A DNA stretch of 64,000 nt from the NCBI GenBank assembly GCA_028688525.1, contig JAQTYA010000001.1, forward strand, positions 25,906-89,905, given 5' to 3'. This document shows, one piece after another, positions 46,201 through 54,252 of this stretch. The translations under genes and the position numbers were made by a program. Source of the stretch: Methylococcus sp. GTDB lineage: Bacteria > Pseudomonadota > Gammaproteobacteria > Methylococcales > Methylococcaceae. The notes beneath the pieces are model-generated. The model saw only the letters and a program-made list of their open reading frames with translations, was not told where the DNA came from and made no database searches. Numbering within the stretch: position 1 is the first letter of the stretch; each line of letters opens with the position of its first letter.

Positions 46201-47392
46201 AGATCAGCACGTTCCGGCAGACTACCAAGTCCAGCTTCGAAAACGGCGGATCGCTGACGAGGTTATGCGGGGCGAATACGATGGATTCGCGTATGTGCTT
46301 GGCGATCCGGTAGCCGGAGCCGTCGCGTACGAAGTAACGCTGGCGGCGGGACTCGGAAACTTCCGCCATTGCCGTTTCGGAGTAATGTCCGGCGCGGGCG
46401 ACGTCCAGGGCATCGGTGTCCACGTCGGTTGCGAATATCTGCAATTTGCGGCGCCGCTGCGTCCGATCCAGATATTCTGCCAGCAGAATCGCTAGGGAAT
46501 AGGCTTCTTCCCCGGTCGAACAACCGGCGATCCAGCAGCGGACCGGGCGCTCCGTGCTTTCTCCGCCGCAAGCGGCCGGGACGGCGGTGGACGCGAATAC
46601 CTTAAAAGCTTCCGCATCGCGGAAAAAGGCGGTTACGCCGATTAGCAGATCTTCGGCCAAGTCCTCGAGTTCGCCGGCGTTTTCCTTGAGCATATCTAGG
46701 TATCCTTCCATGTGAGCTATGCGCGCCATGCCCATGCGCCGTTCGATGCGGCGCAGCAGGGTGGGCGGCTTGTAAGGGCTGAGATCGGTGCCGGTATGCT
46801 CATGTACCAGAGCTAGGATGGCCGCCAGCTTGGCATTGTCGTCCCTTGCCTCTTCCTCGGCGCCGCCGCCGTTCGCCCAGCGCTCGACGGTTTGCGCCAA
46901 TGCACCGGGGGCAGGCTTGCCGGCATCGGCCGCCGTCAGCAATAACCCGCCTGCGCGCCGCACCGCGCTTGCCAGGGCGCCGTCGCAGCCGATCGGGCCG
47001 GCCAGTGCGACGACTGCCGTCCGCGCGTGGCTTTCCGCCGGCAGGGAGCGCAGGAAGCATTCGAGCGGATGGCCTTCCGGCGGAGGGTTGCACAACCGTA
47101 TCCGGCCGTCGGCCACGGTCAAGTGCTGCCCGTGCGGCGGCACGTACATTCGGCCGGGGAGGATGGGGGCGCCGGTCTGGGCGACTTCCATAGCCAGTTG
47201 CGCCTGGGACGAAATCCGCTCCGCTAGCGTATCGTCCGGAGGATCGAGCAAGAAAAACCCCGCTTTGCAGTCCGCGGCGAACGCACGGAAGAAGTCTTCC
47301 GGCGACCCCTCGGCAGTACCGAGAACGGCGACATAGCGGCTGGAGCCGCCAGGAGCTTGCTCTTGGACCATGCCGACGGGCGCCTCGATCAT
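43244..47392 (-). CDS. CheB-like/CheR/PAS/GGDEF/EAL fusion protein
   Basis: The 1382-aa soluble multidomain protein links chemotaxis-type methylation to cyclic-di-GMP. Residues 15-170 resemble a CheB methylesterase, but the nucleophile motif is LGTAEGS (Ser to Ala) and the active His is missing, so it is probably inactive. Residues 185-445 are a CheR methyltransferase (LLRRIERRMG, WIAGCSTGEEAYS, FATDVDTDAL, VVCRNVLIYL). A coiled coil (about 625-710) leads to two PAS domains (about 710-960). Then come GGDEF (about 965-1125, motif GGDEF intact) and EAL (about 1140-1375, with EALSRW and DDFGTGYSS). No receptor gene is adjacent. It ends 68 bases before the DHPS-related gene, 14 bases after pgi. 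Confidence 0.93.
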   Translation of the reverse strand: MIEAPVGMVQEQAPGGSSRYVAVLGTAEGSPEDFFRAFAADCKAGFFLLDPPDDTLAERISSQAQLAMEVAQTGAPILPGRMYVPPHGQHLTVADGRIRLCNPPPEGHPLECFLRSLPAESHARTAVVALAGPIGCDGALASAVRRAGGLLLTAADAGKPAPGALAQTVERWANGGGAEEEARDDNAKLAAILALVHEHTGTDLSPYKPPTLLRRIERRMGMARIAHMEGYLDMLKENAGELEDLAEDLLIGVTAFFRDAEAFKVFASTAVPAACGGESTERPVRCWIAGCSTGEEAYSLAILLAEYLDRTQRRRKLQIFATDVDTDALDVARAGHYSETAMAEVSESRRQRYFVRDGSGYRIAKHIRESIVFAPHNLVSDPPFSKLDLVVCRNVLIYLNAQTQQKLLEIFHFILNPGGHLFLGSSESLGEAGPLFQEVSKPWRIFRRSDDAVAARPNLPLLPAKSAGQLTESRAFPADADDRELQERRYRSLLERHAPGLIVADHKYRITYISGNTQPYLELPPGEPSLDLLKLIKPGLRATLRSALDQCRREACKVVMVANCITAGAAPVAVRVSVTPMADGEASEWLLIGFEAEPPAASIVPMSGKGGEDWLLQQLERELEATREDLQRTIERTRRATDELRAANEEVMAMNEELQSANEELESSREELQSLNGELTAANAALDAKVMELESTSNDLSNVLVSTDLAILFLDRELNIRRYTPACNRLMHLIPSDIGRPFGDIVHHFADGELFADAAGVLAGAVPKSREIQDRHGAWYLRNILPYRSRDNCCVEGLVITFGEVTSLKQAEQELIGQAAALSQQSELLKHAHVLARDLDDRVIFWNAYAEKFYGWSTEEALGRKSQELLGSRFPLPLPTIRQQVLDQGYWKGELTHLDRDGRERAVATHWELCRDENGLPRAIVEVNNDITERNSFEAELRQSRRYLDYLAHHDPLTQLPNRLLFQQRLEQAVTQSLVDGSRLGLLFLDVDRFKLINDSLGHDTGDGLLLEVSRRLEERLGPRDTLARIGGDEFAVLMEDLDDIGYASRIANGAIEMLKAPVSVDGHELYASLSGGISLFPEDSRDADGLLRSADAAMFLAKEKGRGNYEFFTPELNRRASRLLAIETRLRRAVENGELDLAFQPQMDLRNGRVTGAEALSRWNSPDLGQVPPSEFIQVAEDSGLIVPLGAWAIKTACRQIADWQMAGLMPIRIAVNISASQFRDPNFVNLIGDTLTETGVDPARLELELTERLLLQDVDAVLRTLTELKRIGLNFSIDDFGTGYSSLSYLRRLPLNHLKVAREFVPWGADDGNNLSISRAIVSLAKSLELSCTVEGIETQAQLACFRELGCDQAQGFLISKPLPAPEFEEFLRQHPVIGL

Positions 47393-47405
47393 GCGAAGGG
47401 AGGCT

Positions 47406-49046
47406 TCAGCGCAACGATTTGAAGTAGCGGATCAGGCCGTTGGTGGAGGCATCGTGCGTATCGACCGGCTCGTCTCCTGGCAGCTCGGCCAGGATGGTCC
47501 GCGCTAGCCGTTTGCCGAGCTCTACGCCCATCTGGTCGTAAGAGTTGACGTGCCAGATCGTGCCTTGAGTGAAAATCTTGTGTTCGTACAAGGCGATCAG
47601 CATGCCCAGAGTGTGAGGATCGAGCCTCCGGTACAAGAAGCTGTTGGTCGGCTTATTGCCTGGAAAAGTCTTGGCGGCGGCCAGCGGTTCCAGGCATCCC
47701 GCATCCATATTGCTTGCGGCAAGTTCTTGGCGGACCTCGTCGGTCGTGCGTCCGCGCATCAGCGCTTCGGTCTGGGCCAGAAAATTGGAGATCAGGATGT
47801 CGTGGTGCTCGTTCAAAGGATGATGGCTTTCCGCCGCCGCAAGGAAATCGCAGGGCACGAGCATGCTGCCCTGGTGCAGCAGCTGGTAGAACGCGTGCTG
47901 GCCGTTGGTGCCGGGCTGGCCGAAGATGACCGGGCCGGTCGGATAGGCCACCGTTTTTCCCTCGACATCGACGGTTTTGCCGTTGCTCTCCATGTCCGCC
48001 TGCTGCAGATACGCCGGCAGGTCTTCCAGGTACTGGTCGTACGGCAGGACCGCATGGCTCTGGGAGCCGAAGAAGTTGATGTACCAAATGCCCAGCAAGC
48101 CCATCAGGACCGGGATATTGGCCTCGAAGGGCGCGGAGCGGAAATGCTCGTCGACGCAGTGCGCGCCTTTCAGCATTTCTTCGAAACGGTCCATGCCTAT
48201 GCTCAGGGCAATCGGCAGCCCGATGGCCGACCACAGCGAATAGCGTCCGCCTACCCAGTCCCAGAACTCGAACATGTTCTGGGGATCGATACCGAATTCT
48301 ACGACCTTGTCGCGGCTGGTCGAAATGGCCACGAAATGGCGGGCGATGGCGGTCTCGTCCGGAATGTGTTCGAGGAACCAGGCTCGGGCCGAGCGGCCGT
48401 TGGTCATGGTTTCGTGGGTCGTGAAGGTCTTGGAAGCCACAACGAACAGAGTGGTCTCCGGATTCAACGGCCGCAGGACTTCGATCAGGTCGGATTCGTC
48501 CACGTTGGATACGAAGTGGGCGCGCAGTCCGGGATTCGAATAGGGGAGCAAGGCTCTGACCACCATTTTCGGGCCCAAATCCGAGCCGCCGATGCCGATG
48601 TTGACCACATCGGTGATAGCCAAGCCGGTGGCGCCGCGCCATTCCCCGCTCCGCACTGCCTCGGAGAACCGACGCATGCGGTCCAGTACGCGATTGATCT
48701 GGGGCATGACATCCTGGCCGTCGACCAGGATCGGGCGGCCGGAGCGGTTGCGCAGGGCGATATGGAGTACCGAACGGTTCTCGGTGACGTTGATCTTGTC
48801 GCCGCGGAACATGGCTTCGATCCGCTCGCGCAGGCCCGCCTCTTCGGCGAGCTTGACCAGCGCGGCTACGGTTCCGCGGGTAAGGCGGTTCTTCGAATAA
48901 TCGAACAGCAGATCGCCCAACTGGATCGAAAATGCGTCGAAACGGCTGGGATCTTCGTTGAATAAATCCCGCATATGCAGCGGGGCGATGGACTTGAAAT
49001 GATCGGACAGTGTCCGCCAGGCGGGGAGGTCGGTCGATTGTGGCAT
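47406..49046 (-). CDS. pgi: Glucose-6-phosphate isomerase
   Basis: Interconverts glucose 6-phosphate and fructose 6-phosphate. In methanotrophs it links the ribulose monophosphate cycle to hexose metabolism. The 546-aa product has [82 protein letters not shown] and [12 protein letters not shown] chose ATG 49046 ([11 protein letters not shown]), where the family N-terminus begins; a start at 49142 would add 32 atypical residues and run into the argH promoter. It is divergent from argH. Confidence 0.96.
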   Translation of the reverse strand: MPQSTDLPAWRTLSDHFKSIAPLHMRDLFNEDPSRFDAFSIQLGDLLFDYSKNRLTRGTVAALVKLAEEAGLRERIEAMFRGDKINVTENRSVLHIALRNRSGRPILVDGQDVMPQINRVLDRMRRFSEAVRSGEWRGATGLAITDVVNIGIGGSDLGPKMVVRALLPYSNPGLRAHFVSNVDESDLIEVLRPLNPETTLFVVASKTFTTHETMTNGRSARAWFLEHIPDETAIARHFVAISTSRDKVVEFGIDPQNMFEFWDWVGGRYSLWSAIGLPIALSIGMDRFEEMLKGAHCVDEHFRSAPFEANIPVLMGLLGIWYINFFGSQSHAVLPYDQYLEDLPAYLQQADMESNGKTVDVEGKTVAYPTGPVIFGQPGTNGQHAFYQLLHQGSMLVPCDFLAAAESHHPLNEHHDILISNFLAQTEALMRGRTTDEVRQELAASNMDAGCLEPLAAAKTFPGNKPTNSFLYRRLDPHTLGMLIALYEHKIFTQGTIWHVNSYDQMGVELGKRLARTILAELPGDEPVDTHDASTNGLIRYFKSLR

Positions 49047-49073
49047 GGTTTCTTTGATTATGGCGTCATGCGA

Positions 49074-49109
49074 GCTTGTAGTGCCTAACCTGTAAATGCT
49101 ACTACAAGC
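49074..49109. promoter_or_regulatory. 9-bp inverted repeat between pgi and argH
   Basis: GCTTGTAGT (49074-49082) and ACTACAAGC (49101-49109) form a perfect inverted repeat with an 18-base spacer, upstream of both divergent genes. It could be a regulator-binding site or a cruciform; no known operator is recognised. Confidence 0.35.
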
Positions 49110-49135
49110 AGTGGGTGCGGGCGAAGCTCCTCTAC

Positions 49136-49164
49136 CGTACATGGCTCGCCGGTCGGTTTATAAT
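49136..49164 (+). promoter_or_regulatory. Promoter of argH with a perfect TATAAT
   Basis: TATAAT (49159-49164) is a perfect -10, 31 bases before ATG 49196. The hexamer at 17-base spacing (CGTACA) is weak, sharing only ACA with the -35 consensus. Confidence 0.5.
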
Positions 49165-49195
49165 GCACATTCTCACACTCGCGACGGACAGTTTA

Positions 49196-50593
49196 ATGAC
49201 GATTCAGCACAAGCCCTGGGGAGGCCGGTTCGAAGAAGCGACCGATGCCTTCGTCGAAGCCTTCACCGCATCGGTCGATTTCGACAAGCGTCTGGCGGCT
49301 CACGACATCCGGGGCTCGATTGCGCATGCCACCATGCTGCAGCGGCTGGGATTGCTTACGCCGCAGGAGCTGGCTGCCATCGTGAACGGTTTGGAAGCCA
49401 TAGCCGGTGAAATCGAAGCGGGGAGCTTCCCCTGGTCGGTACACCTGGAAGATGTGCACATGAACATCGAAGCGCGCCTTACCGAGCGGATCGGCGAGGC
49501 GGGCAAGAAGTTGCACACAGGCCGTTCGCGCAACGACCAAGTGGCGACTGACGTTCGTTTGTACCTGCGCTCCGAAATCGACCGGATCTGCGGTCAAATC
49601 AGGAGTTTGCAGATGGCGCTAGTCGATCTGGCGGAACGCGAGGCCGACACCATCATGCCGGGTTTCACCCATCTGCAGGTGGCGCAGCCGATCACGTTCG
49701 GTCATCACCTGATGGCCTGGTACGAGATGCTGTCGCGCGATTACGACCGCCTGTGCGACTGCCGCAAGCGGCTCAACGTCATGCCGCTGGGAGCGGCTGC
49801 GCTGGCCGGTTCCAGCTTTCCGCTGGACCGCGATTACACGGCCGCCCTGCTGGATTTTGTCCGGCCGGCGGCGAATTCGCTCGATGCCGTCAGCGATCGC
49901 GATTTCGCCATCGAATTCGCCGCCTGCGCGAGTCTGGTGCTGATGCACCTCTCGCGCTTCTCGGAAGAACTGATCCTGTGGACCTCGGCCCAGTTCGGTT
50001 TCGTCGACCTGCCCGACGCCTTCTGCACCGGCTCCTCGATCATGCCGCAGAAGAAAAACCCCGACGTGCCCGAACTCGTGCGTGGCAAGAGCGCGCGGGT
50101 GTTCGGCCATCTGTTCGCGCTGCTGACGCTGATGAAAAGCCAGCCGTTGGCCTACAACAAGGACAATCAGGAGGACAAGGAGCCGCTGTTCGACACCGTC
50201 GATACGCTGTCCGGGTGTCTGCGCGCGTTCTCTGACATGATGCCCCACGTGCGCCCGAATCGGGCGGCGATGTACGCCTCTGCCCAGAAGGGCTATGCCA
50301 CCGCCACCGATCTAGCCGATTATCTGGTCCGGCGCGGCACCGCATTCCGCGATGCCCATGAGATCGTGGGCAAGGCCGTCCGCCTCGGCATCGAGACCGG
50401 GCGCGATCTGGCGGCCATCCCGCTGGAGGAGCTTCAGGTCTTGTCCGGCGCCATCGGTCCGGACGTCTACGACGTGCTGACGCTGGAAGGGTCGGTGGCG
50501 GCGCGTTCGCATATCGGCGGTACCGCGCCGGAATGCGTCAGAAAGGCCGTCGCCGAGGCGCGGGTGCGCCTGGCCGGCTTACGGGAAGCCTGA
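49196..50593 (+). CDS. argH: Argininosuccinate lyase
   Basis: Splits argininosuccinate into arginine and fumarate, the last step of arginine synthesis. The 465-aa product has [59 protein letters not shown], and the fumarase/aspartase signature [19 protein letters not shown] with the flexible-loop Ser. I chose ATG 49196, after the TATAAT box; the earlier in-frame start at 49115 lies upstream of the promoter. The stop codon overlaps the ATG of the phosphatase gene (TGATG). Confidence 0.97.
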   Translation: MTIQHKPWGGRFEEATDAFVEAFTASVDFDKRLAAHDIRGSIAHATMLQRLGLLTPQELAAIVNGLEAIAGEIEAGSFPWSVHLEDVHMNIEARLTERIGEAGKKLHTGRSRNDQVATDVRLYLRSEIDRICGQIRSLQMALVDLAEREADTIMPGFTHLQVAQPITFGHHLMAWYEMLSRDYDRLCDCRKRLNVMPLGAAALAGSSFPLDRDYTAALLDFVRPAANSLDAVSDRDFAIEFAACASLVLMHLSRFSEELILWTSAQFGFVDLPDAFCTGSSIMPQKKNPDVPELVRGKSARVFGHLFALLTLMKSQPLAYNKDNQEDKEPLFDTVDTLSGCLRAFSDMMPHVRPNRAAMYASAQKGYATATDLADYLVRRGTAFRDAHEIVGKAVRLGIETGRDLAAIPLEELQVLSGAIGPDVYDVLTLEGSVAARSHIGGTAPECVRKAVAEARVRLAGLREA

Positions 50594-51216
50594 TGGCCGG
50601 CGAGAACGGTAGCACCCTGGTCGACCTGATGCGCCACGGCGAACCTGCGGGCGGCAGCCGCTACCGTGGCCAGATCGACGATCCGCTCAGCGCGGTGGGC
50701 TGGGAGCAGATGTGGAGGGCGGTCGGGCGGCAGTGTCCCTGGGACGTCATCGTCACTTCGCCGTTGGCGCGGTGCCAGGCGTTCGCCGAAGCTTTGAGCG
50801 AGCGCCACGAGCGTCCGCTCGAGATCGAGCCGCGCTTCAAGGAGTTGGGTTTCGGGGTTTGGCAGGGCAAGACCCACGAGGAAATCAATACGGAATACGA
50901 TCCGGGAGTGCTGCAGCGCTTTTACCGCGATCCATTGAACCATCGCCCAGAGAATGCGGAAGGCTTAGGCGATTTCCGCAGCCGCGTGATCTCGGCCTGG
51001 AAGGACATGCTGGAGCGGCACTTGGGCAAGCACGTGCTGGTCATCTGCCATGCCGGCATCATCCGCATGGTGATCGCGCAGGTGCTCGACGTTCCGCTGG
51101 CCAATCTGTTTCACATCAAGGTCGCCAATGCCGGGATTACCCGCATCGAGTGTATCGAGCAGGGCGACGAGTTCCTGTCGCAATTGGTATTTCATGGCGG
51201 AATGCCGACGGCTTGA
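50593..51216 (+). CDS. Histidine phosphatase family protein (alpha-ribazole phosphatase-like)
   Basis: The 207-aa product belongs to the branch-1 histidine phosphatases: VDLMRHGEPAGG with the phospho-accepting His, DDPLSAVGWEQ, TSPLARCQAFAEAL, FGVWQGKTHEEI and VICHAGIIRMVI with the second catalytic His. CobC (alpha-ribazole-5'-phosphate phosphatase, cobalamin synthesis) and small phosphoglycerate-mutase-like enzymes share this form, so the substrate is not settled. ATG 50593 overlaps the argH stop, which indicates co-translation. The gene ends 3 bases from the convergent CBS-domain gene, leaving no room for a separate terminator. Confidence 0.88.
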   Translation: MAGENGSTLVDLMRHGEPAGGSRYRGQIDDPLSAVGWEQMWRAVGRQCPWDVIVTSPLARCQAFAEALSERHERPLEIEPRFKELGFGVWQGKTHEEINTEYDPGVLQRFYRDPLNHRPENAEGLGDFRSRVISAWKDMLERHLGKHVLVICHAGIIRMVIAQVLDVPLANLFHIKVANAGITRIECIEQGDEFLSQLVFHGGMPTA

Positions 51217-51219
51217 GCT

Positions 51220-52557
51220 TCAACCGTTCGCTGCCGTTAGCCGGCTGACCAGGATCTTGTCCACCCGGTTGCGGTCCATGTCCATGACCTCGAACCGCAA
51301 GTTCGCAAATTCGAAGGCGTCGGTTACCTTCGGCACGTTGCCCAGCCGCAGCATGACGAATCCGGCCATGGTGTGGAAATTGCCGTTTTCTTCTTCCGGC
51401 AGAGACTCCAAGCCGAACAATTGCTTGAACCTGTCAATGTCGAGCATGCCGTCGACCAGCCAGGAGCCGTCTTCGCGCTGCGAAATCTGAGGATCTTCCG
51501 CGGTCGTTTCCGAAGCGATGGCGCCGACGATCGCTTCGAGCACATCGGTCAGCGTCACCAACCCCGTCAGTTCCCCGTACTCGTCCACGACCAACGCCGT
51601 TTGCAAGTGCGATTGCTTGAAGTGCTCGAGCAATTGCATGAGCGACAAGGAGTTGGGGACGAACAGCGCGGGGGTCACGAGTTCCGCCAGCCCCGGTTTT
51701 TCTCCGGCGAGCAGCCGGTTGAGCAGATCTTTGGTTTTCAAGAAGCCTAATACGTTGTCCACGCCGCCCCGGCACAGCGGGATGATCCAATGCGGGTAGT
51801 CGGTCAAGATGCCGCGGTTGGCTTCGTAAGTCTTGGTGATGTCCAGGTAGACGATATCTTTGCGCGGCGTCATGATCGCGCCGACTTTCCTGCTGTCCAG
51901 CCGCAGGATGTTTTCAACCAGTTCCTGCTCGACTTGTTCGAACACGCCTTCCTGGATGCCCTGCTGCAGCAGCAGCTTGATTTCTTCTTCAGTGATGGAC
52001 GGTTGGCGGATCGGGCGGGCGCCGAACAGCCGCAGCACGATATCGGTGGATGCGCTCAGCAGCTTGACCAAGGGGAGGGCGATCAGAGAAAGCACGTGCA
52101 TAGGCCGCGCTACGGCGGCAGCAATGGCTTCCGCGTGGAGCAGCGCGAGGCGTTTGGGCACCAACTCGCCGATGATGAGGGAGAGATAGGTGATAGCGAA
52201 AACGGTGATGGCCATGCTGATCTGATGGGCATAGGGTTTCAGTTCCTCGACCTCCAGCAGCAAGGGCTCGATCTGGGCGGAAATCGTGGCCTCCCCCAGC
52301 GCGCCGTTCAGTACCCCGATCGTGGTGATGCCGACCTGCACTGTGGAAAGAAACCGCGACGGCTGCGCCGCCAATTCCAGGGCGCGGGTCTCGCCGGCAC
52401 CGCCTTTGTCGGCGCGATGCTGGAGCCGCGACTTTCGTGCGGACACGATGGCCATTTCCGACATGGCGAACAGGCCGTTGATGAAGATGAGGAACAGCAC
52501 TAATCCGATCAGGATCACTTTGACAAGGGGGGGTAGTTGAGAAGACGGTAAACGCAC
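51220..52557 (-). CDS. CNNM/CorC-type (HlyC/CorC) transporter with CBS domains
   Basis: The 445-aa membrane protein has an N-terminal DUF21/CNNM domain with four hydrophobic segments (FINGLFAMSEMAIVSARKS, TVQVGITTIGVLNGALGEA, LIIGELVPKRLAL). A CBS pair (about 215-335: VGAIMTPRKDIVYLD, ALVVDEYGELTGLVTLTDVLE) and a C-terminal CorC_HlyC domain (about 355-440) follow. Homologues are linked to magnesium and cobalt efflux or resistance; the older haemolysin label is misleading. It is divergent from pfp across 382 bases. Confidence 0.92.
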   Translation of the reverse strand: MRLPSSQLPPLVKVILIGLVLFLIFINGLFAMSEMAIVSARKSRLQHRADKGGAGETRALELAAQPSRFLSTVQVGITTIGVLNGALGEATISAQIEPLLLEVEELKPYAHQISMAITVFAITYLSLIIGELVPKRLALLHAEAIAAAVARPMHVLSLIALPLVKLLSASTDIVLRLFGARPIRQPSITEEEIKLLLQQGIQEGVFEQVEQELVENILRLDSRKVGAIMTPRKDIVYLDITKTYEANRGILTDYPHWIIPLCRGGVDNVLGFLKTKDLLNRLLAGEKPGLAELVTPALFVPNSLSLMQLLEHFKQSHLQTALVVDEYGELTGLVTLTDVLEAIVGAIASETTAEDPQISQREDGSWLVDGMLDIDRFKQLFGLESLPEEENGNFHTMAGFVMLRLGNVPKVTDAFEFANLRFEVMDMDRNRVDKILVSRLTAANG

Positions 52558-52939
52558 AGGGCCCGCATGCCCGCGCGCGCCAAGCCGCGCATCAGGCTAT
52601 CGCGCCGCCGCCGGATGCAGGCGGGCGCTAAAACAGGGGAGGGCTCGGGAGATGGAAAAAGCTCATGCCTAGGGCATGAACTGGGGTATTCGTCGGACAC
52701 GAGGCAGTCCGTCAAGCAGCCGTTCGGCCAGGCCGGAGGGCTGGGATATGTTGAGGGTCCAAATAGGGATACCGGTAGGAGGGCGGCTTGCCTCTGGGGA
52801 TTAGCGTAGCCGGGTCGCCGAACCGATTCAACTGTTTTCCGCCTGAAGGCCGGGTGTTCGCGGGCCGAAACTTGTTGTAAGCAAGGGGGTGTTTGTTCTA
52901 AGTTAGGCGCCAAATCAACAATGCTCGGGGAGGCGGTTC
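52558..52939. other. Intergenic stretch between the divergent CBS-protein gene and pfp
   Basis: No gene is supported in these 382 bases. TCATGCC (52663-52669) and GGCATGA (52673-52679) make a 7-bp hairpin with a 3-base loop, which may end a leader or bind a regulator. GGGGAGG precedes ATG 52940. I see no promoter with both hexamers convincing. Confidence 0.4.
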
Positions 52940-54202
52940 ATGGCGGCTAGGAATGCTTTCTACGCCCAGTCCGGCGGTGTGACCGCCGTCATCAACGCAT
53001 CGGCCTGCGGGGTGCTGGAAACTGCCCGGCTGTTTCCCGACCGGATCGGTACCGTCTACGCCGGACGCAACGGCATCGTCGGCGCCTTGACCGAGGACCT
53101 GATCGACACTGGCCAGGAGTGTCCGGAAGCCGTCGCCGCGCTGCGCCACACGCCGTCGGGGGCTTTCGGCTCCTGCCGCTATAAGCTCAAGGGGCTAGAG
53201 GAAAACCGTGCCCAGTACGAGCGCCTGATCGATGTGTTCCGTGCCCACGACATCGGTTATTTTTTCTACAACGGCGGCGGCGATTCTGCCGACACCTGCC
53301 TGAAGGTCTCGCAGCTCTCGGAGAAAATGGGCTACCCCTTGCAAGCCATCCATGTGCCGAAGACCGTCGACAACGACTTGCCGATTACCGACTGCTGTCC
53401 CGGTTTCGGTTCGGTTGCCAAGTACATCGCGGTGTCGGTGCGGGAAGCGAGCTTCGACGTCCGTTCGATGGCGGCAACCTCCACCAGCATTTTCGTGCTG
53501 GAGGTGATGGGGCGGCATGCCGGCTGGATCGCTGCGGCAGGGGGGCTCGCCAGCGATGAAAAGCATGATCTTCCGCTGGTCATCTTGTTCCCCGAACAGG
53601 TGTTCGATCCGGAGCGGTTCCTGCTTGCGGTCGACGAAAAGGTTCGCACCAAAGGCTATTGCTCGATCGTGGTGTCGGAGGGTATCAAGGGCGCCGACGG
53701 CAGGTTCGTCGCCGAATCCGGCGTCCGCGACGCGTTCGGCCATGCCCAACTGGGCGGGGTGGCGCCGGTAGTCGCCGGGCTCATCAAGGAGCGCTTTGGG
53801 TACAAGTACCATTGGGCCGTCGCCGATTATTTGCAGCGCGCCGCTCGGCACGTCGCCTCCCGCACTGACGTCGAGCAGGCTTACGCCCTGGGCCGGGCCG
53901 CCGTCGAGCTGGCTCTGCAAGGGCGCAACGCCGTGATGCCGGCTATCGTACGGACTTCGGATTCGCCTTACACCTGGGAGATCGCGGCTGCGAATCTGGC
54001 GGAAGTAGCTAATGTGGAAAAAAAGATGCCGCTGGAGTTCATCAGCGCCGATGGCTTCGGGATCACCGAAAACTGCCGCCGCTACTTGCAGCCGCTGATC
54101 GAGGGCGAGGATTACCCCCCTTATGCTGGAGGTTTGCCAGACTATGTGACGCTGAAAAATGTTGCGGTGCCCAAGAAATTGGCGACCTCATTCTCCGTTT
54201 GA
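52940..54202 (+). CDS. pfp: Pyrophosphate-dependent 6-phosphofructokinase
   Basis: Phosphorylates fructose 6-phosphate reversibly with pyrophosphate instead of ATP. The 420-aa product has NAFYAQSGGVTAVINASA, FYNGGGDSADTCLKVS and VPKTVDNDLPITDCCPGFGS. The Lys in PKTVDND, in place of the Gly of ATP enzymes, and GGD followed by Ser mark pyrophosphate use. EVMGRHAGWIAAAGG binds the sugar phosphate. In Methylococcus capsulatus the homologous enzyme also acts on sedoheptulose phosphates and is co-transcribed with a proton-pumping pyrophosphatase. The same arrangement is seen here: hppA starts 50 bases downstream. Confidence 0.95.
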   Translation: MAARNAFYAQSGGVTAVINASACGVLETARLFPDRIGTVYAGRNGIVGALTEDLIDTGQECPEAVAALRHTPSGAFGSCRYKLKGLEENRAQYERLIDVFRAHDIGYFFYNGGGDSADTCLKVSQLSEKMGYPLQAIHVPKTVDNDLPITDCCPGFGSVAKYIAVSVREASFDVRSMAATSTSIFVLEVMGRHAGWIAAAGGLASDEKHDLPLVILFPEQVFDPERFLLAVDEKVRTKGYCSIVVSEGIKGADGRFVAESGVRDAFGHAQLGGVAPVVAGLIKERFGYKYHWAVADYLQRAARHVASRTDVEQAYALGRAAVELALQGRNAVMPAIVRTSDSPYTWEIAAANLAEVANVEKKMPLEFISADGFGITENCRRYLQPLIEGEDYPPYAGGLPDYVTLKNVAVPKKLATSFSV

Positions 54203-54252
54203 AGACCGCCCATCGTTCGCAATACCCACGATAACCTGTCAGGAGTATCGCC

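Noticed and set aside
47550-48965. 471-codon open frame on the plus strand
   Set aside because: It is antisense to pgi, whose frame has every family motif.
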